DNA of 64,000 nucleotides from Tubulanus polymorphus (GCF_964204645.1 NC_134030.1:9298278-9362277), one strand, 5' to 3'. Shown: positions 1 to 11,640, counted from the first letter of the stretch. A program made the numbers and translations. Notes: generated by a model not told the origin, from the letters alone.

Positions 1-360
1 GGCACAACTCCCCAAACTTCACTACCATACATAACTATCGGTTTGAGTAAACTGTTAAAAAGCTGTAGTTGTTGTAGAATACATAAATCCTTGAAACCAG
101 GCATTTTAGTTAGATTGAAAAGCCCTCTTAAACCCTTACTCAACAGTGAGTCTTGTAGCAGATTGAATTTGCCATTACAATGGATGTTGAAACCCAGATA
201 GTTGCAACTTTTAACACAATCTATAACATCATCGTTAAAAATGTAGCTATTTGTGCAGTCTAATTTACCCGCTTTGTTAAATTCAACAATACACGATTTA
301 GGAACATTTACTTCCAGCCCCCAGAATTTACAATAAAGCTCAAGCTTAGACTTACTAGAC
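1..360 (-). mobile_element. LINE reverse-transcriptase fragment, 5'-truncated
   Basis: Read on the minus strand this stretch is open for about 119 codons without a stop and has the look of the C-terminal part of a non-LTR retrotransposon reverse transcriptase: it contains KSCNYLGFNIHCNGKF and, near the window edge, KPIVMYGSEVWG, typical of CR1/Jockey/RTE-like elements. The frame is intact to base 1, so the 3' part lies outside the window. The 5' end stops abruptly at about 360, directly against a lectin exon, as expected for a 5'-truncated LINE insertion. The clade is not certain. Confidence 0.85.
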
Positions 361-365
361 AGACA

Positions 366-419
366 TTATCTGGAGGATTGTGTTGGAAACAACGTCCTTT
401 CATCTGCGAACAGTTGTGA
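366..419 (+). pseudogene. 3' remnant of a lectin CTLD exon cut by a LINE
   Basis: Eighteen codons read LSGGLCWKQRPFICEQL and a TGA stop. This is the same ending as the third exon of the five complete lectin genes downstream; the gene at 7753-10127 ends LSGGLCGTQHPFICEQL. The exon is interrupted on its 5' side by the LINE at 1-360, so this copy (gene 0 of the array) is broken unless the LINE is an assembly join. The rest of the gene would lie upstream of the window. Confidence 0.8.
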
Positions 420-1128
420 ATTCAAATATATGTACTTTCTCCCATTCATTTATTATCAGTTGGAAAGTTTGAATAAGTAATGAAGATATAATAAGTATCG
501 TGTAAATTTGCGAACAAAGATCAAATACATTAAATTTAATGTACACTTTTTGTCATATTCGTGGTAAGTTCTCGTGTATCACTCAACTCCGCAATATCGC
601 TTTCAGCTTCCTGTGTATATTGTGCTGGTTGGTGACGTGTAATATTTACCTTTCGAGAGGTGGAAAGCAAAATATACACATTCGGTTTCCTTCGATGCCG
701 TGCTTTAAATGAGTTGCCTGCTCCTTACATGAAATGTTATAATATGAACATTCCAACAGAAACCCGATGACTACTTAAGAATACAGACAAGCGATATGCG
801 GTACTACGACTTTTGCTTTAGATAGGGCATACGGCATTGACCATTTTTATCAGGAAATTCATCGAAATCAACCATCGTATTTAGAAAAGCATCTTTATAT
901 CTCGTATTCGTTAACGCATGAATGCATCTAGAGATTTGCGGGGAGCATATATTTTGGGAAGGGCAACGTATCAAAAAGTGTGAACCCTAAACATTGACAA
1001 ATACGATGCATGTTGTTATTTCATTCAGATACATCAGGTAGATGAAACAAGAAATGATACAATATACACATTTCTACGTTTAAAGTGGGCTACAATTTGT
1101 CTGGATATTTTCAATACTTATTACATAA
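420..1128. other. Intergenic, no gene seen
   Basis: AT-rich spacer between the broken lectin copy and lectin gene 1. No convincing open frame, RNA gene or repeat was recognised. Confidence 0.5.
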
Positions 1129-1145
1129 CTTCGATTTTCGATAAT
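1129..1145 (+). promoter_or_regulatory. Conserved upstream box of lectin gene 1
   Basis: A TTCGATTTTCGATA-like box lies about 290 bases before the start codon. Related boxes precede the other four lectin genes (4019-4035, 7039-7056, 11680-11697, 14387-14410). A second shared motif, AATAAACCAATA, lies about 100 bases before the ATG here (1307-1319) and also at 7149-7160 and 14533-14544. Conservation between paralogues is what is seen; promoter function is inference. Confidence 0.4.
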
Positions 1146-1417
1146 ATACAAACAGAAAACACAATATTCTGTACGTCATTGTAAAAACGATAGCACTTCT
1201 GTTACTCTAGTTGTTGTGTCTTATTCGACGAATTCCAAGTGTATTCCTGCGCGACTGAATGTACTATATCCGGTATCTAACTTCTGAAGTGACGTAACAT
1301 TTGCACTAATAAACCAATATCCTGACTATCGTGTGAGTTTTGAGAGCGTACATATTCGCAAATATTGGCACAAGAACATTGTTAATGTGATCCATTCTCA
1401 GGTCGGCCACCTTCGGA

Positions 1418-3498
1418 ATGATACATGTAACCGTTTTACAGTTATTTCTACTGGTGTCCTCAGCCTTAGGCGAGGACCAGGGTGATTTCGTTCTAGTAAC
1501 ACATTTTCCTAAATGCGCATACCGCTGTCTCAGCGATGCGAGAACCGAGGCCCAATGCGGTAGTCTGTGTTTGAGGTTAGGTTTGGCCGAATGTTTGGGG
1601 TTCGCATACGATGGACAGCGATGTTCGATACTGACAAACGTAGCGTGCGCATCGGCGACACGGGAAATGGAATTAAACACCGTCGCAAGATCGATCTACG
1701 TAGTCTCTAAATGCGGTAAGAGTATTTCCGATTGTATCTTCGATTTTAATGTATGAAATGATTGGGGAGCTGCCCACGCCAGCTATACCCGCCAGACGTC
1801 AAGACAAGCACTCATACCTAAATCTACGACGAATTACCCGGTACATGCGTATTCTATTTGAATGTCCCAAATTAAACGATATTTGAAGAGCTCTCCTCGC
1901 ACCTTCTAACACTGTTCAAATGTCACAATTCCCAAATGCTGTAAATAATAGTATCCTAATTAAACTCGCTAGATTTGTAAATATTGGCCTCAAATTACAT
2001 AAGTAAATTGCATCAATATAGGCCTATGTTGTGTGATTATTTATATTCTATTCTATTTGCATTTCTATTTTGTATGTTTCTTATTAAGTTTTGTAAATCA
2101 TAGATTAAATTATATTTGCATGAATTCTTGTAAACTCTATGTACCGATGTTTTGATTGGAGGGATACGCGAACATATAGACGATTCTATTCTATTCTTAC
2201 AGTATGACAATTATTTCTCTATCAATCAACTTTGAACAGAATGCTCCCGAATCCATACATTATCACAATGACCCACCAAATATACTGAAGATTCATTTTC
2301 AGACGATTTTTCATTATAGTTTTCATTAGAACTTTATCTATTTTAAGAGAAAAATTCATTTGACTTTCACTGGTAGAAATTGAACCCGAAAGACCGAGCA
2401 ACTACCAGCGAACCTGGTGGACCCTCTCTTGCCATAAGCGGAATCCTCGATTGCCGCAGTAGCGTCGGTTATCTCCCGTAAACCCTAGGAAATTTGGTTA
2501 TTCGATAGCATTCACAAATGCTGTGTTTTGGCTGATTGAATCGTATATGAAGTATGATTTGGATATTGACGACTGAAATTAAATTTTCTTTTGGAATTAT
2601 CTTCCTATCAATGATTGAATGCGACATATCTATCAACGATATCTTCAGATTCCCTGAAAACTACAGCAACCACAACTGAAAGTCAATTGGCTACAACAGC
2701 CGTACAGAATACCACTTCCAGCCATCCATCGACTACTGATGCGACCAGTCCAAGGCCTACTGAAATCACCAATCCGCCTACTACCGCTGAGTCCAGTCCA
2801 CCGTCTACGAGCACCAGTCCTCTGACTACCGCATATAGCAGTCCATCGACCAGATTCATGAAAACTAGTTCAGTCAACAAGCCTTTGTCATGGACAGCAA
2901 CTAGTCTACCATCAAAAACATCCATCGCAACGAAGGTAGCAACAATTGCATGTCAAACTGGCTTCAAAAGAATAACAACGCCGGGTGGTGCTTCTTCCTG
3001 TTTCAAATTAATGGGTTGGTCGACAACAAAGACCAATGGTTTGAAGTGGGGAAATGCAGTTACCGCCTGCAGTAAAATTGGATCCAAACTGGCCGAACCA
3101 AAAACTGCTGACATGTTCGATAAGCTTGTATACGAATTTTTCACTGGTCCATCAGCGGTGCCTAATCATTCAGGTAAGTTCATATTCAGTAACTGACGGA
3201 TGGAGAAAGTTCTTCCTTTAACTGTATTTCTTGTATCCACGCGGATGAATTAAATGGAAATACGTATCTCTTTTTAGGGAGACATCTGCGTGTTGTTTGG
3301 CTAGGTTTGATAGACCGAACTGGATCACAGTCTGGTTTACCAGTTTGGCGGAGTACAAATACGAAACTTGGATACTCAAACCGCTGGCACACTTATCCAT
3401 ATTCCAAGAGAAAGTGTAAAGGCATCAGAATACCTAATTACGGATTATCTGGAAGCGGTTGCAGAAGGCGTCGCCCTTACATATGCGAGCAATTATAA
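1418..3498 (+). CDS. Lectin gene 1: secreted PAN-like / mucin-linker / C-type lectin-like protein
   Basis: Exons 1418-1715, 2649-3173 and 3278-3498; both junctions are phase 1 and follow GT..AG; 347 residues. Residues 1-18 form a signal peptide (LQLFLLVSSALG). Exon 1 then carries a PAN/apple-like domain with cysteine spacing C-x9-C-x3-C-x7-C-x9-C-x7-C. Exon 2 begins with about 100 residues rich in Thr, Ser and Pro, probably O-glycosylated, then the first half of a long-form CTLD (CQTGF..SSCFKL..TACSKIG). Exon 3 completes it (WLGL, NRWH, PYICEQL). No WND or QPD/EPN calcium/sugar motif is seen in the usual place, so sugar binding is unproven. This copy has two extra cysteines in exon 1 (codons 1514-1516 and 1712-1714). 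The likely role is extracellular recognition or mucosal defence, by inference. The start codon aligns with those of its paralogues. Confidence 0.85.
1716..2648 (+). other. Intron 1 of lectin gene 1
   Basis: 933-base intron. It contains AT-rich sequence with TTCTA-type short repeats near 2040-2200 that resembles a decayed retroelement 3' end. No gene seen. Confidence 0.4.
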
Positions 3499-4018
3499 GA
3501 AAAAAACGAAAAAACGAAAGATCTGCTTGTGAACAGTAAACAATTTCAAAATTTCCGATTTCAACAATTCGTACGATTATACCGGTACATACACGCATTC
3601 AATGTTGATATCTAAATCTGAAGCAATTACGATTTAACCGGAACGAAAGAGGCAGAGTACTAAATGACCGCTGAACTTGAGAGAGCTATCCGACGTGTGG
3701 ATAAAACAGCGCTTCGATTCATCATTGTTTCTTCGGGTTTGCCACAATTCCGACTTTGGCACACGTGTTTTTCAGCATATCAAACCGAGGGATTTTTCGG
3801 TAAATTGATAAAGAGCGTTTCCATTTAACCATTTCCATGAGTGTTTTTAATTTGATAATTTTAGGGATATCTTGGTTTTCACGGAGATACTGGCATTAGT
3901 GAATATTGTCATCGTATTTTATGCATTAATATTGAATATACATACTCCCATTGGAAGACAATTTTCAAGTAGAAAAAACCACCGAGTCTATGGTTCGCGC
4001 AAATGAATACGATATAGC
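3499..4018. other. Intergenic, no gene seen
   Basis: Spacer between lectin genes 1 and 2. No RNA gene, repeat or open frame could be supported. Confidence 0.45.
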
Positions 4019-4324
4019 TTCGATTTCCGATATTTACTTTTATTAACACAAAATACGATATACACGTATGGCCAATACTTATCGGAGTAAAAATATAATA
4101 CGATAGGTCTTCTGCTGTCATCCATGTCATTGGTCCTAATCGATGGATTTCAAGTGTGCTTCCGAAACCTCCTCAAACTTCCGAAACTCCGTAAACGGTA
4201 AGAAATCCAATAATAAACGACGATGGTTTAATTGTGTTAAGTTGTGTCGGCATATTCGCTTGAACATTGATTTGAAAAAAACTTGGTAAAGCTAGTTGAC
4301 ATTACCGGCCACGCTTCTGTCGGA
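4019..4324 (+). promoter_or_regulatory. Upstream region of lectin gene 2, similar to gene 4
   Basis: Begins with the shared TTCGATTTCCGATATT box. The preceding bases 3980-4018 and the following 100 bases align with 11640-11800 upstream of lectin gene 4 (both contain GAGTCTATGGTT and AATGAATACG), showing that the duplication unit included the 5' flank. Promoter function is inferred. Confidence 0.4.
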
Positions 4325-5888
4325 ATGGCACCAGTAGCGTTGTTACAGTTTATTTTGCTGATATCCTCAGCTTTAGGTGAGGATCGGGGTGATTTCGTTC
4401 TAGTAACGAGTTATCCCGAACGCGCACACCGATGCCCCAATGAAGCGAAAACCCAGACTCAGTGTGGTAGTATGTGTCTAAGGTTAGGACCAGCTAAATG
4501 TTTGGGGTTTGCGTTTGATGAACAGCGATGTTTGATTTTTACAAACGCAGCGTGCGCCTCAGACACGCAACAGGAAGTGCATTTAAACGCGGATACAAGA
4601 TCTATCTACATTATCACAACTGTCGGTGAGTAATTTCATATTCACTGTATATACGTGTCACATTCTGTACAAGGAAGCAGTTGCATATAGCTATCGTATC
4701 ATCATATAACGTCAAAAAATCAACGAAACATAGTTTACCTTAATTCAATTGTAGTATTTGTAATCTAACCAACATTGGAGAACTACAATATATACACATT
4801 TTCACAGCTATTGCGATTTTGGTAATTCTACACATTTTTCAGTGATACTTTTAAGCTAAAAGTGATATACATATATTCTGAATAGGTCTTGGTCATTTGA
4901 TTGATATGATGTTTTTAGTTTAACTTTTCCGCGCTCACGTACGTATTCGAAATATCTTCAGACTCTACAACAATAACTACTACCACTACTGTGACTACCT
5001 CTGCAATTACCAATCAATCGGTCGTGGCGAATGCTACCGGTTCAATACCTTCCAGTGCAACTGACTCAGCGACTACTGTAGCCACCAATTCGCATACAAC
5101 CACAGCCACCAGCCCACTGGCTACCCCAGTTACAAGCCCACCAATTACCACAGGCACCAGCCAGTTGGTAACTACAGAAAGTCCACATACTGCTGAAAAC
5201 ACCAGTCCACCGACAACCAGCGGCATTAGCTCAACCAACCACCAATCAACATCTCAAACTGATCCACCATCAACTACACCGATTGATAACACGATTACTT
5301 CTCAGCCTACAAATGCATGTCTACCTGGCTTTAAAAACATAACAACGCTAAGCGGTGCTACATCGTGTTTCAAATTGTTTGGTTGGTCAGTAGAAAGAGG
5401 CGATGGTTCGAAATGGTTACCGGCAATTCGTGCCTGCAGTGATGTTGGAGCCAAATTAGCAGAACCACAAACTGTCGACATCTTTGATAAACTAGTCTAT
5501 GAATTTTTCACAGGTCCATCAGCGGTGTATAATTATTCAGGTAAGATACAGTACATCACTGAACTGAAGGGGAACATATTATTTTCGACAACTGAATTTC
5601 TTGTAGTGTCCCTACACACGCCAATTGATTTAAGAATTAAAGTATCATTATATATTTCTTTCAGAAACACATCTGCGGCTTATTTGGCTAGGTTTGATAG
5701 ACCTAGATGGATTAGAACCCAATTTACCTGTTTGGCAGAGTACAAATGCAACAATTGGATACACAAATCGCTGGGACGTCGACGAACTGAATTACGAAAA
5801 AGAATGTATAGGAATCAGAAGACCAGTTCTTAAACTATCACCGGGTAATTGTAACAGGCGACGCCCTTACATATGTGAGCAACTGTAA
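4325..5888 (+). CDS. Lectin gene 2: secreted PAN-like / mucin-linker / C-type lectin-like protein
   Basis: Exons 4325-4625, 4962-5540 and 5665-5888, phase 1 at both junctions; 367 residues. The ATG at 4325 starts MAPVALLQFILLISSALG, a signal peptide. Six cysteines follow with the family spacing (C-x9-C-x3-C-x7-C-x9-C-x7-C). Exon 2 carries about 119 Thr/Ser/Pro-rich residues, then NACLPGF and TSCFKLFGWS, the first disulfide pair of a long-form CTLD. Exon 3 carries WLGLIDLDG, GYTNRWD and RRRPYICEQL. All six canonical CTLD cysteines are present. Its upstream sequence and exon 1 are closest to gene 4, suggesting a more recent duplication. AATAAA at 6006 is a possible polyadenylation signal. The ligand is unknown. 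Confidence 0.87.
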
Positions 5889-6228
5889 GATAGAGTGAAA
5901 ACTCGGTGACCAAATGAATGTCTGCAAGGATTTATGCGCAATATACAGTTACTGTCTCTTACTGATAGATATCTAAATCTGAAACGGTTAGATCGTCTGC
6001 ACGGGAATAAAACGACTGTTGGACTTAATTCGAGTAGTTTGACAACCGTGTATGCGAAGTGATCGATTCAATTCATGCCAATCATTCACACCACTTCATT
6101 ATATTTGCTCGATTAAGAAGATGCATGTCAGGAAGGGCACGTGGATAAAGTTATTATCTACATAACGCACGAATAAAAGATTTTTTGAAATCCTCGACAC
6201 TGCAGACAGATTTTCATGCGTTCATGGA

Positions 6229-6650
6229 CTACCTGTCTGTCACACCTGCTCTCCGTGCGACGTTTTGGTCCGTAATATCGTTAATGATCAATTAATCTGT
6301 GAAAATTATGCATCAATTTGTTCAGTAAGATATTTGCATTCAAAAATTAATCATGAATTGGCATAAATTTGTTTGTGTTTTCATCTATCGGCGATTGTAT
6401 ACCTAGCATACGCTCGCGTAATGCTGAAAAACGGCTTTTTTGGTCGGTCACGTGGCGCCGCCTACTGTATTTTGTTATGCTAAAGAGAAGGTGATGACGT
6501 CACTGTAACGTTTTGTTTATCATTAATTAATTTATTGTGGGATTTTATTCATATCGTTTTATCACGGATATTGTGATCTTCAATTGATTCACGTCACTGT
6601 AACGTTTCCGAGCGTCCGCGGAGCGGATTTTTAAGCATTACGCGAGCGCA
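6229..6650. mobile_element. Non-autonomous inverted-repeat element, copy 1
   Basis: Matches the element at 20381-20881 over most of its length: shared blocks include CGTTTTGGTC, GCATCAATT..GTTCAGTAAG and AACGGCTTTT. It contains an internal 15-base inverted repeat, CGCTCGCGTAATGCT at about 6412 against AGCATTACGCGAGCG near 6634-6648. No coding capacity. The boundaries are approximate. Confidence 0.6.
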
Positions 6651-6663
6651 CTAATCTACTTAA

Positions 6664-6785
6664 GTTCTTTAAGATCATTCATTATATTTTGATAATGTTG
6701 TTTCTTCTTTATTGTATAATCCAATAATGTATGTAAAACGTTAAGGCACAATAAAGATTTTATTGAATTGAATTGAATTGAATTC
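6664..6785 (+). mobile_element. Retroelement 3' end with TTGAA tail
   Basis: AT-rich sequence with AATAAAGATTTT followed by about four TTGAA/GAATT units (6763-6785), the usual look of a non-LTR retroelement 3' end with a simple-repeat tail. The family was not identified. Confidence 0.4.
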
Positions 6786-7038
6786 ATTAAATAATCATCA
6801 TTCAATCAATCACTTACAGATGTATTGTATGGTATTGTTTTGGGTTCGATACAATGTTTATAGTGGAGCAATAAGCTATACTGAAACTGAAAATTTCATG
6901 AAAATCTCGACTCGATTTTTTCTTTCACAAGGATTATCGTACGCTCCTAGGACAACCGTTGAATCCCGTGCTTAACGACAAAATATTCTTCTACTGCCTT
7001 GTAAAATTAAAAGTGATGACTACATGATACCAAAACAC

Positions 7039-7200
7039 ATTCGATTTTCGATATTTCATTCTGAGATAAACAAAAGAAACAGCCGTTACATCTTTGTAAT
7101 TGTCTTCTTTCTCAACCGTCACTTGAAGTCTCTTCTGACTTGTGGTACAATAAACCAATACATATCACCAATGATTTCAGATTGAGTTTCATTTCCTTAA
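7039..7200 (+). promoter_or_regulatory. Shared upstream module of lectin gene 3
   Basis: TTCGATTTTCGATATTTC at 7039-7056 is followed by a stretch (7112-7200) that aligns with 14486-14575 upstream of lectin gene 5, including CTCAACCGTCACTT and ACAATAAACCAATA. Here the module lies about 600 bases from the ATG rather than about 110, so about 500 bases were inserted or a 5' UTR intron is present. A TATA-like TTTATAAAG lies at 7704-7712. Confidence 0.35.
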
Positions 7201-7752
7201 AAGGTGTATACGTATATTCATACAGACTTTTTTCCGAGAATCGTGTTTCTTTTTTGTCAAAAATTGACTTCACGCATTTTATGTTTTTTTTCTCACCATT
7301 ATTTATGCAATGTACGAGTATCTTTAACGTGTAACGTACATACTGTTTAACCTGTTCAACTTTTACACTGCTAAGTTGAGGGCATGTATAATATAAAAAT
7401 TCATATATAGACTTCATAGTCTTATTGAGGTTCATATGGAATATCTTGGTTTAAAATGTGCCCAGGGGTCAGGTTCATGAAAAAGTGTAAGCTTAAAACG
7501 ATTTAGTTGGAATTGAATGTGAATGTGTCTCTTAATGTAATAAACATAACACGCAATTCTGTTACGGTGTGGTTTCGTCCTGCATTCAAATTTCAACGTC
7601 TCTTGATTGCCATCGAAAATCAATAGAAACGATATCTCGCGGTTGTTTGATTATTAATTGATTATCGATGGCGTACAGTTACATTTATGATGTGATGATG
7701 AACTTTATAAAGTTTATACACATTTCCCATTTATTGGTCTCTCGCATCGGTA

Positions 7753-10127
7753 ATGCCACTAATGATTCTGCTGCAGTTATTTTTACTGGTATCCGTTGTA
7801 TTAAGCCAGGACCAGGCGGATTTTATTCAGGTTACAAGTAATTATGAAAACGGATATCTATGTCCGAATGATGCGAAAATCGAGGCCCAGTGCGGTAGTA
7901 TGTGCTTACGATTAGGAACAGCCAAATGTTTGGGGTTCGTATTTGATAAACAGCGATGTCTGATATTCACACACACAGCGTGCGCGTCGCCAACACGGTT
8001 TGAGGATATCAATGCACCCGTCTATATTTTCCCTAAAACCGGTAAGAGACTAAAAAGATTTTGACGCCGTAAAAACCATTACGATAATGTTCATATACAC
8101 TGATACCTTGTATGCGTTATTTAAGGGGTTTCTGTGTTAGTTTATGTGCACAACGTCATCAATATTGGCGTTTCGAAATAACAATTACAATGATAATTGT
8201 GAATTTTGGCGTTTACGTTTTAACTACTTATATTTCGTAACTTAAAATTTTGATAAATTTTTGAGAGGATGTGCACTACATTATCAATATATCGGGGCTA
8301 GACTGGTTGTCGGTGAATTCAACTAAGTTATCGGTAGTCAACTAAATAAAAATAAACTAATCGTAATTGTACTAGCCTCAGCAAACTAACTAAAAAAGCT
8401 TTAAAAAGATTTAAATCAACATTGTGAAAATATAGATTAATCGTAAGCTTGATTTTCAGATGGCGCATCAACTGGCTACTCGATGGCTGTGACCACCTCT
8501 GAATCGACCAATAGCACAAATTCTACGGCGTCAGAAGATACATGTAAATCTGACTTTAGAAGGGTAACGACGTCCGACGGGAAATCTTCCTGTTTTAGAT
8601 TGATCGGTTGGTCGAATGCGACCGAACGCTTGAACTGGAACGACGCAGCGACCTACTGCCAAAGTACGGGAGACAAATTAGCCGAACCACAAACTGTTGA
8701 GATGTACGATGAACTCGTATATGAATTTTTCACAGGTCCATCAGCGGTTACTGTTCCTTCAGGTTAGTGCGACCATCAATTCTGCATTAACCGATATGCT
8801 TTATGTTAGTTATATATAAAGTAGAACTCTGAACTGTAACTTATTACAAAATAAACGCCAAAATTCACAATTGTAACTGCTATTTTGACACGCCAATATC
8901 GATGACGCAGTGCACATCGAGTGACACACGGAACGCCTATTTACTTATAACTTGTTATTCAATTAACTGTTCACCTTTGTCATTTGAATTATGTATGTGG
9001 TCCTACTCGACATGGCGGTCATTCAATATATATGAAGACAAGATCCGCTCCGATAGTTTAGATTTAACGATTTAAATTCATAGCGAATCAATTCAATAAA
9101 TACTATTACAGCTTAGTTAATAAACTATAGAGTCTAGATTGTATGTCAATGTTCATACTTATCAGTCCTGTTCCACAGAATCGAGTCTTATGTTAAGACC
9201 ATAGTATTGAGAATCAATGAAGTTATTCTGGCTTGAATATATCGATAATTGAATTGAACTGACCGGCAACCAGTCCAGGCCCGATATTTTGATGACGAAG
9301 TGCACATCCTCTCGAAAATAATGATCAAAATTCATAAAAAAACAAATTAAGCGTTATGAAATATATTTAGTTCCAAAAAATCAGAAATGTAATAGTTATT
9401 TTGACAACCAGTCTTAAGTCCCGGGTGACGGGAGAAGAAAATATAGATATGAAATATATCTAATGACAAAATAAACGCCAAAATTCACAATTGTAACTGC
9501 TATTTTAAAACGCCAATATTGATGACGTAGTGCATATCGACTCACACGGAACCCATAATATGTTTCAATATATATAAACATTATTGTAACGGTTTAAACG
9601 GCGTCAAAGATCATACAAATCATACCGGCTGAAAGGTACTTCAATCGTTGGAACCGGGGCATGAGAGGGCCGCCTTCGTTTTAGATGGCGTTTCTAAAAT
9701 CCTTCCACCGTGTGATTCAAATTATAGGCCTATGCAATATTAATTATTGACTCTGGAAAGGCACCAAACGTGTTCAGCGTCTTCCTACAAACTTTCATGA
9801 ACAGTGAGTGGGAATAAAAAATGGATAACACGAAAAACAAGAAAATTTCGAAAACGATAAACCTACAAACAATCGTAAATGAAAATACCTTTCTTTTTAG
9901 GAAATGCAGGTACGCCTAAAGTAATTTGGCTGGGTCTCCGAGATGAAGATGGAAATGGAGAAACTACACCATTTTGGCAGGTTATAGGCACAAGCATCGG
10001 ATACACAAACCGTTGGGACGCAAACCCACAATTTGAAAAATACTGTATGGGCCACAGACTTACCAGCAACAAATTATCTGGGGGATTATGTGGAACTCAA
10101 CATCCTTTCATCTGCGAACAATTGTAA
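7753..10127 (+). CDS. Lectin gene 3: secreted PAN-like / C-type lectin-like protein with short linker
   Basis: Exons 7753-8041, 8460-8762 and 9901-10127, phase 1 at both junctions; 272 residues. Starts MPLMILLQLFLLVSVVLS (signal peptide), then the six-cysteine PAN-like domain (AQCGSMCLRLG, FDKQRC). Exon 2 is unusual: the linker is only about 28 residues, with the NST sequons of TNSTNSTAS, instead of the 100-134 Thr-rich residues of its neighbours. The CTLD follows: CKSDF, SSCFRLIGWS, ATYCQSTG, and in exon 3 VIWLGLRDEDG, GYTNRWD and HPFICEQL. All six CTLD cysteines are present. The introns contain related inverted repeats on both sides of exon 2. AATAAA at 10206 is a possible polyadenylation signal. 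This is the least mucin-like member of the array. Confidence 0.87.
8134..8322 (-). repeat. Inverted copies of repeats in intron 1 of lectin gene 3
   Basis: Two segments (8134-8218 and 8258-8322) are reverse complements of segments in intron 2 of the same gene: 8134-8218 pairs with 8847-8935 and 9467-9552 (shared core TGAATTTTGGCGTTTA), and 8258-8322 pairs with 9250-9320 (shared core GGATGTGCACT). They look like dispersed MITE fragments. Confidence 0.65.
8847..9552 (+). repeat. Repeat cluster in intron 2 of lectin gene 3
   Basis: Two direct copies (8847-8935 and 9467-9552) share AAATAAACGCCAAAATTCAC and, further on, CGCCAATAT and ACACGGAAC. Between them lies 9250-9320, complementary to part of intron 1. 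Together with the inverted copies in intron 1 these flank exon 2. Confidence 0.65.
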
Positions 10128-10479
10128 ATTAAAATAGAACTATGCACTTTCACCATTTAATTTTCGATTTTTGTTTTTAGTTCAGTTAAATAGACCAGCC
10201 GCGCTAATAAAAGAGAAATGATTTGCCGTACAGCTTTCTATGAACGATTGCTGACGAAATGGCCAGAATGCCTCGAGTTAACTGACCACGTGAAATATGA
10301 AATGCGAAAATCATTCGTATCAGTTATTGAGATGTATTGAGTAAAATGGCAATCCTTAACTCTTGTTAGATGTGGATATCTTTGATCGATACATGACGTT
10401 ATCTAAATGATATATAATCGTCGTTACTAAACAAAATATAGCAATTACTCGTACGACATTCATAATGTTGATAATAATT

Positions 10480-10702
10480 TTGTTTTGTTTTTCTTTATTG
10501 CATTTCTCTTTTTTCTTCTTCACTTTTCTCTGTTGAGGAACCTGTTTTATGTAAACTATTTCTAAGTTTCTACAGACCCCTCCAAGTCCAATTTACTGTA
10601 TTTTGTATTATACTATTATACACGTATGCTGTGAATCATATTTGAAAAAATAAAGCATTCCTTCATTGAAAAAGAAAAATGATGATGATGATGATGATGA
10701 TA
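10480..10702 (+). mobile_element. Probable retroelement 3' end with ATG microsatellite
   Basis: AT-rich sequence ending GAAAAAATAAAGCATTCC, then an A-rich stretch and about seven ATG/GAT units (10680-10702). It resembles a LINE or SINE 3' end with a simple-repeat tail. No open frame. Confidence 0.4.
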
Positions 10703-10788
10703 CGACAGATGTAGAAAGACTATGTTTCATTTTGGTTTTCATAGACAAGCGACTGAATGATATCAATGAAGTGAAAAACCCACGATAA

Positions 10789-10916
10789 GATGAAAAAAAA
10801 AACTAGGAGAGAATCTGACGTTTCGACTCAAATCGATGAGCCATTTTCAAAATCAGATTCTAAAAATGGCTCATAGATTTGAGGCGAAACGTTGGATTAT
10901 CATAGTTTTTCATCTT
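10789..10916. repeat. Foldback repeat (GATGAGCCATTTT family)
   Basis: Imperfect inverted repeat: GACGTTTCGACTCAAATCGA at about 10828 pairs with TAGATTTGAGGCGAAACGTT at about 10874, extending outward to AAGATGAAAAA / TTTTTCATCTT. A related half-copy lies at about 41905-41955 in a KMT2 intron (CTTCAACTCAATTCAATGAG). Confidence 0.6.
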
Positions 10917-11219
10917 ATTTAGGGTTTTAACCTTACGAAGTTTCATGTCACAAGCTGTGAAGGAAAAACAAACTACGTAGGAGTGAGTGGCTTTCCTATA
11001 TACTGAAAATCTTAGATATGACAAACGAGTATGAATGCAAAAATCTATAAAATGTTTGTTTCCCTTCAGTCACTCAATGATTACGGTACTCCCGTTTTCC
11101 TTAATTCTAAGGGCAAACAGCTACGTAATCATGCAGTCTCGCTTTATACAGCAAGAGTCAAAGTTTCTTTAACTTATACTAAATATATATTGTTCAATGC
11201 CCGCTTTAAACCACTGTAA

Positions 11220-11640
11220 ATCGATTCACAAGTATTCACGTATTTCTTCCCATTTAAACTGTGTCTGTGTGAATTCTGTAACTGCATGAATGCGTGTATC
11301 GTGAAGGAACATGTTTTTGTGCTCTGCGGCAAATGTAATTTTTTGGAGCAATAAACTAATTGTAATAATCAAATTCCCTTAAATCATCTGATGAACCCTA
11401 ACTTGCCTTAGCTCTAGTCGTTTTATATTAGTCCAGTTTCTGGTCATCTTCCTTAGAAAGATGTCGATTAGTTTAAAACGTTTGGCGATCTTATTTTGAG
11501 ACAAATCAGAATTCGTATTCCAAAAATCATTCTTTTTCTCTCATGTCCCTATACGTAGGACACTCATCCGTAGTTTACTTAATTTCGATTGATATTGGAT
11601 GCAATCTACGCGTAAAATAATTCTTCTTAAGTTGAAAAAA
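11220..11640. other. Intergenic, no gene seen
   Basis: Contains a possible retroelement 3' end (AGCAATAAACTAATTG at about 11347-11362) and nothing else that can be named. Confidence 0.35.

Noticed and set aside
5712-5730. EPN triplet in lectin gene 2 as a mannose-binding motif
   Set aside because: It lies before the conserved Trp and the YTNRW segment rather than in the calcium-binding loop, and no WND-type partner follows; paralogues have QPG, NPG or QSG there.
7112-7435. 107-codon minus-strand open frame upstream of lectin gene 3
   Set aside because: AT-rich, low-complexity composition, and it overlaps a non-coding module shared with the upstream region of lectin gene 5.
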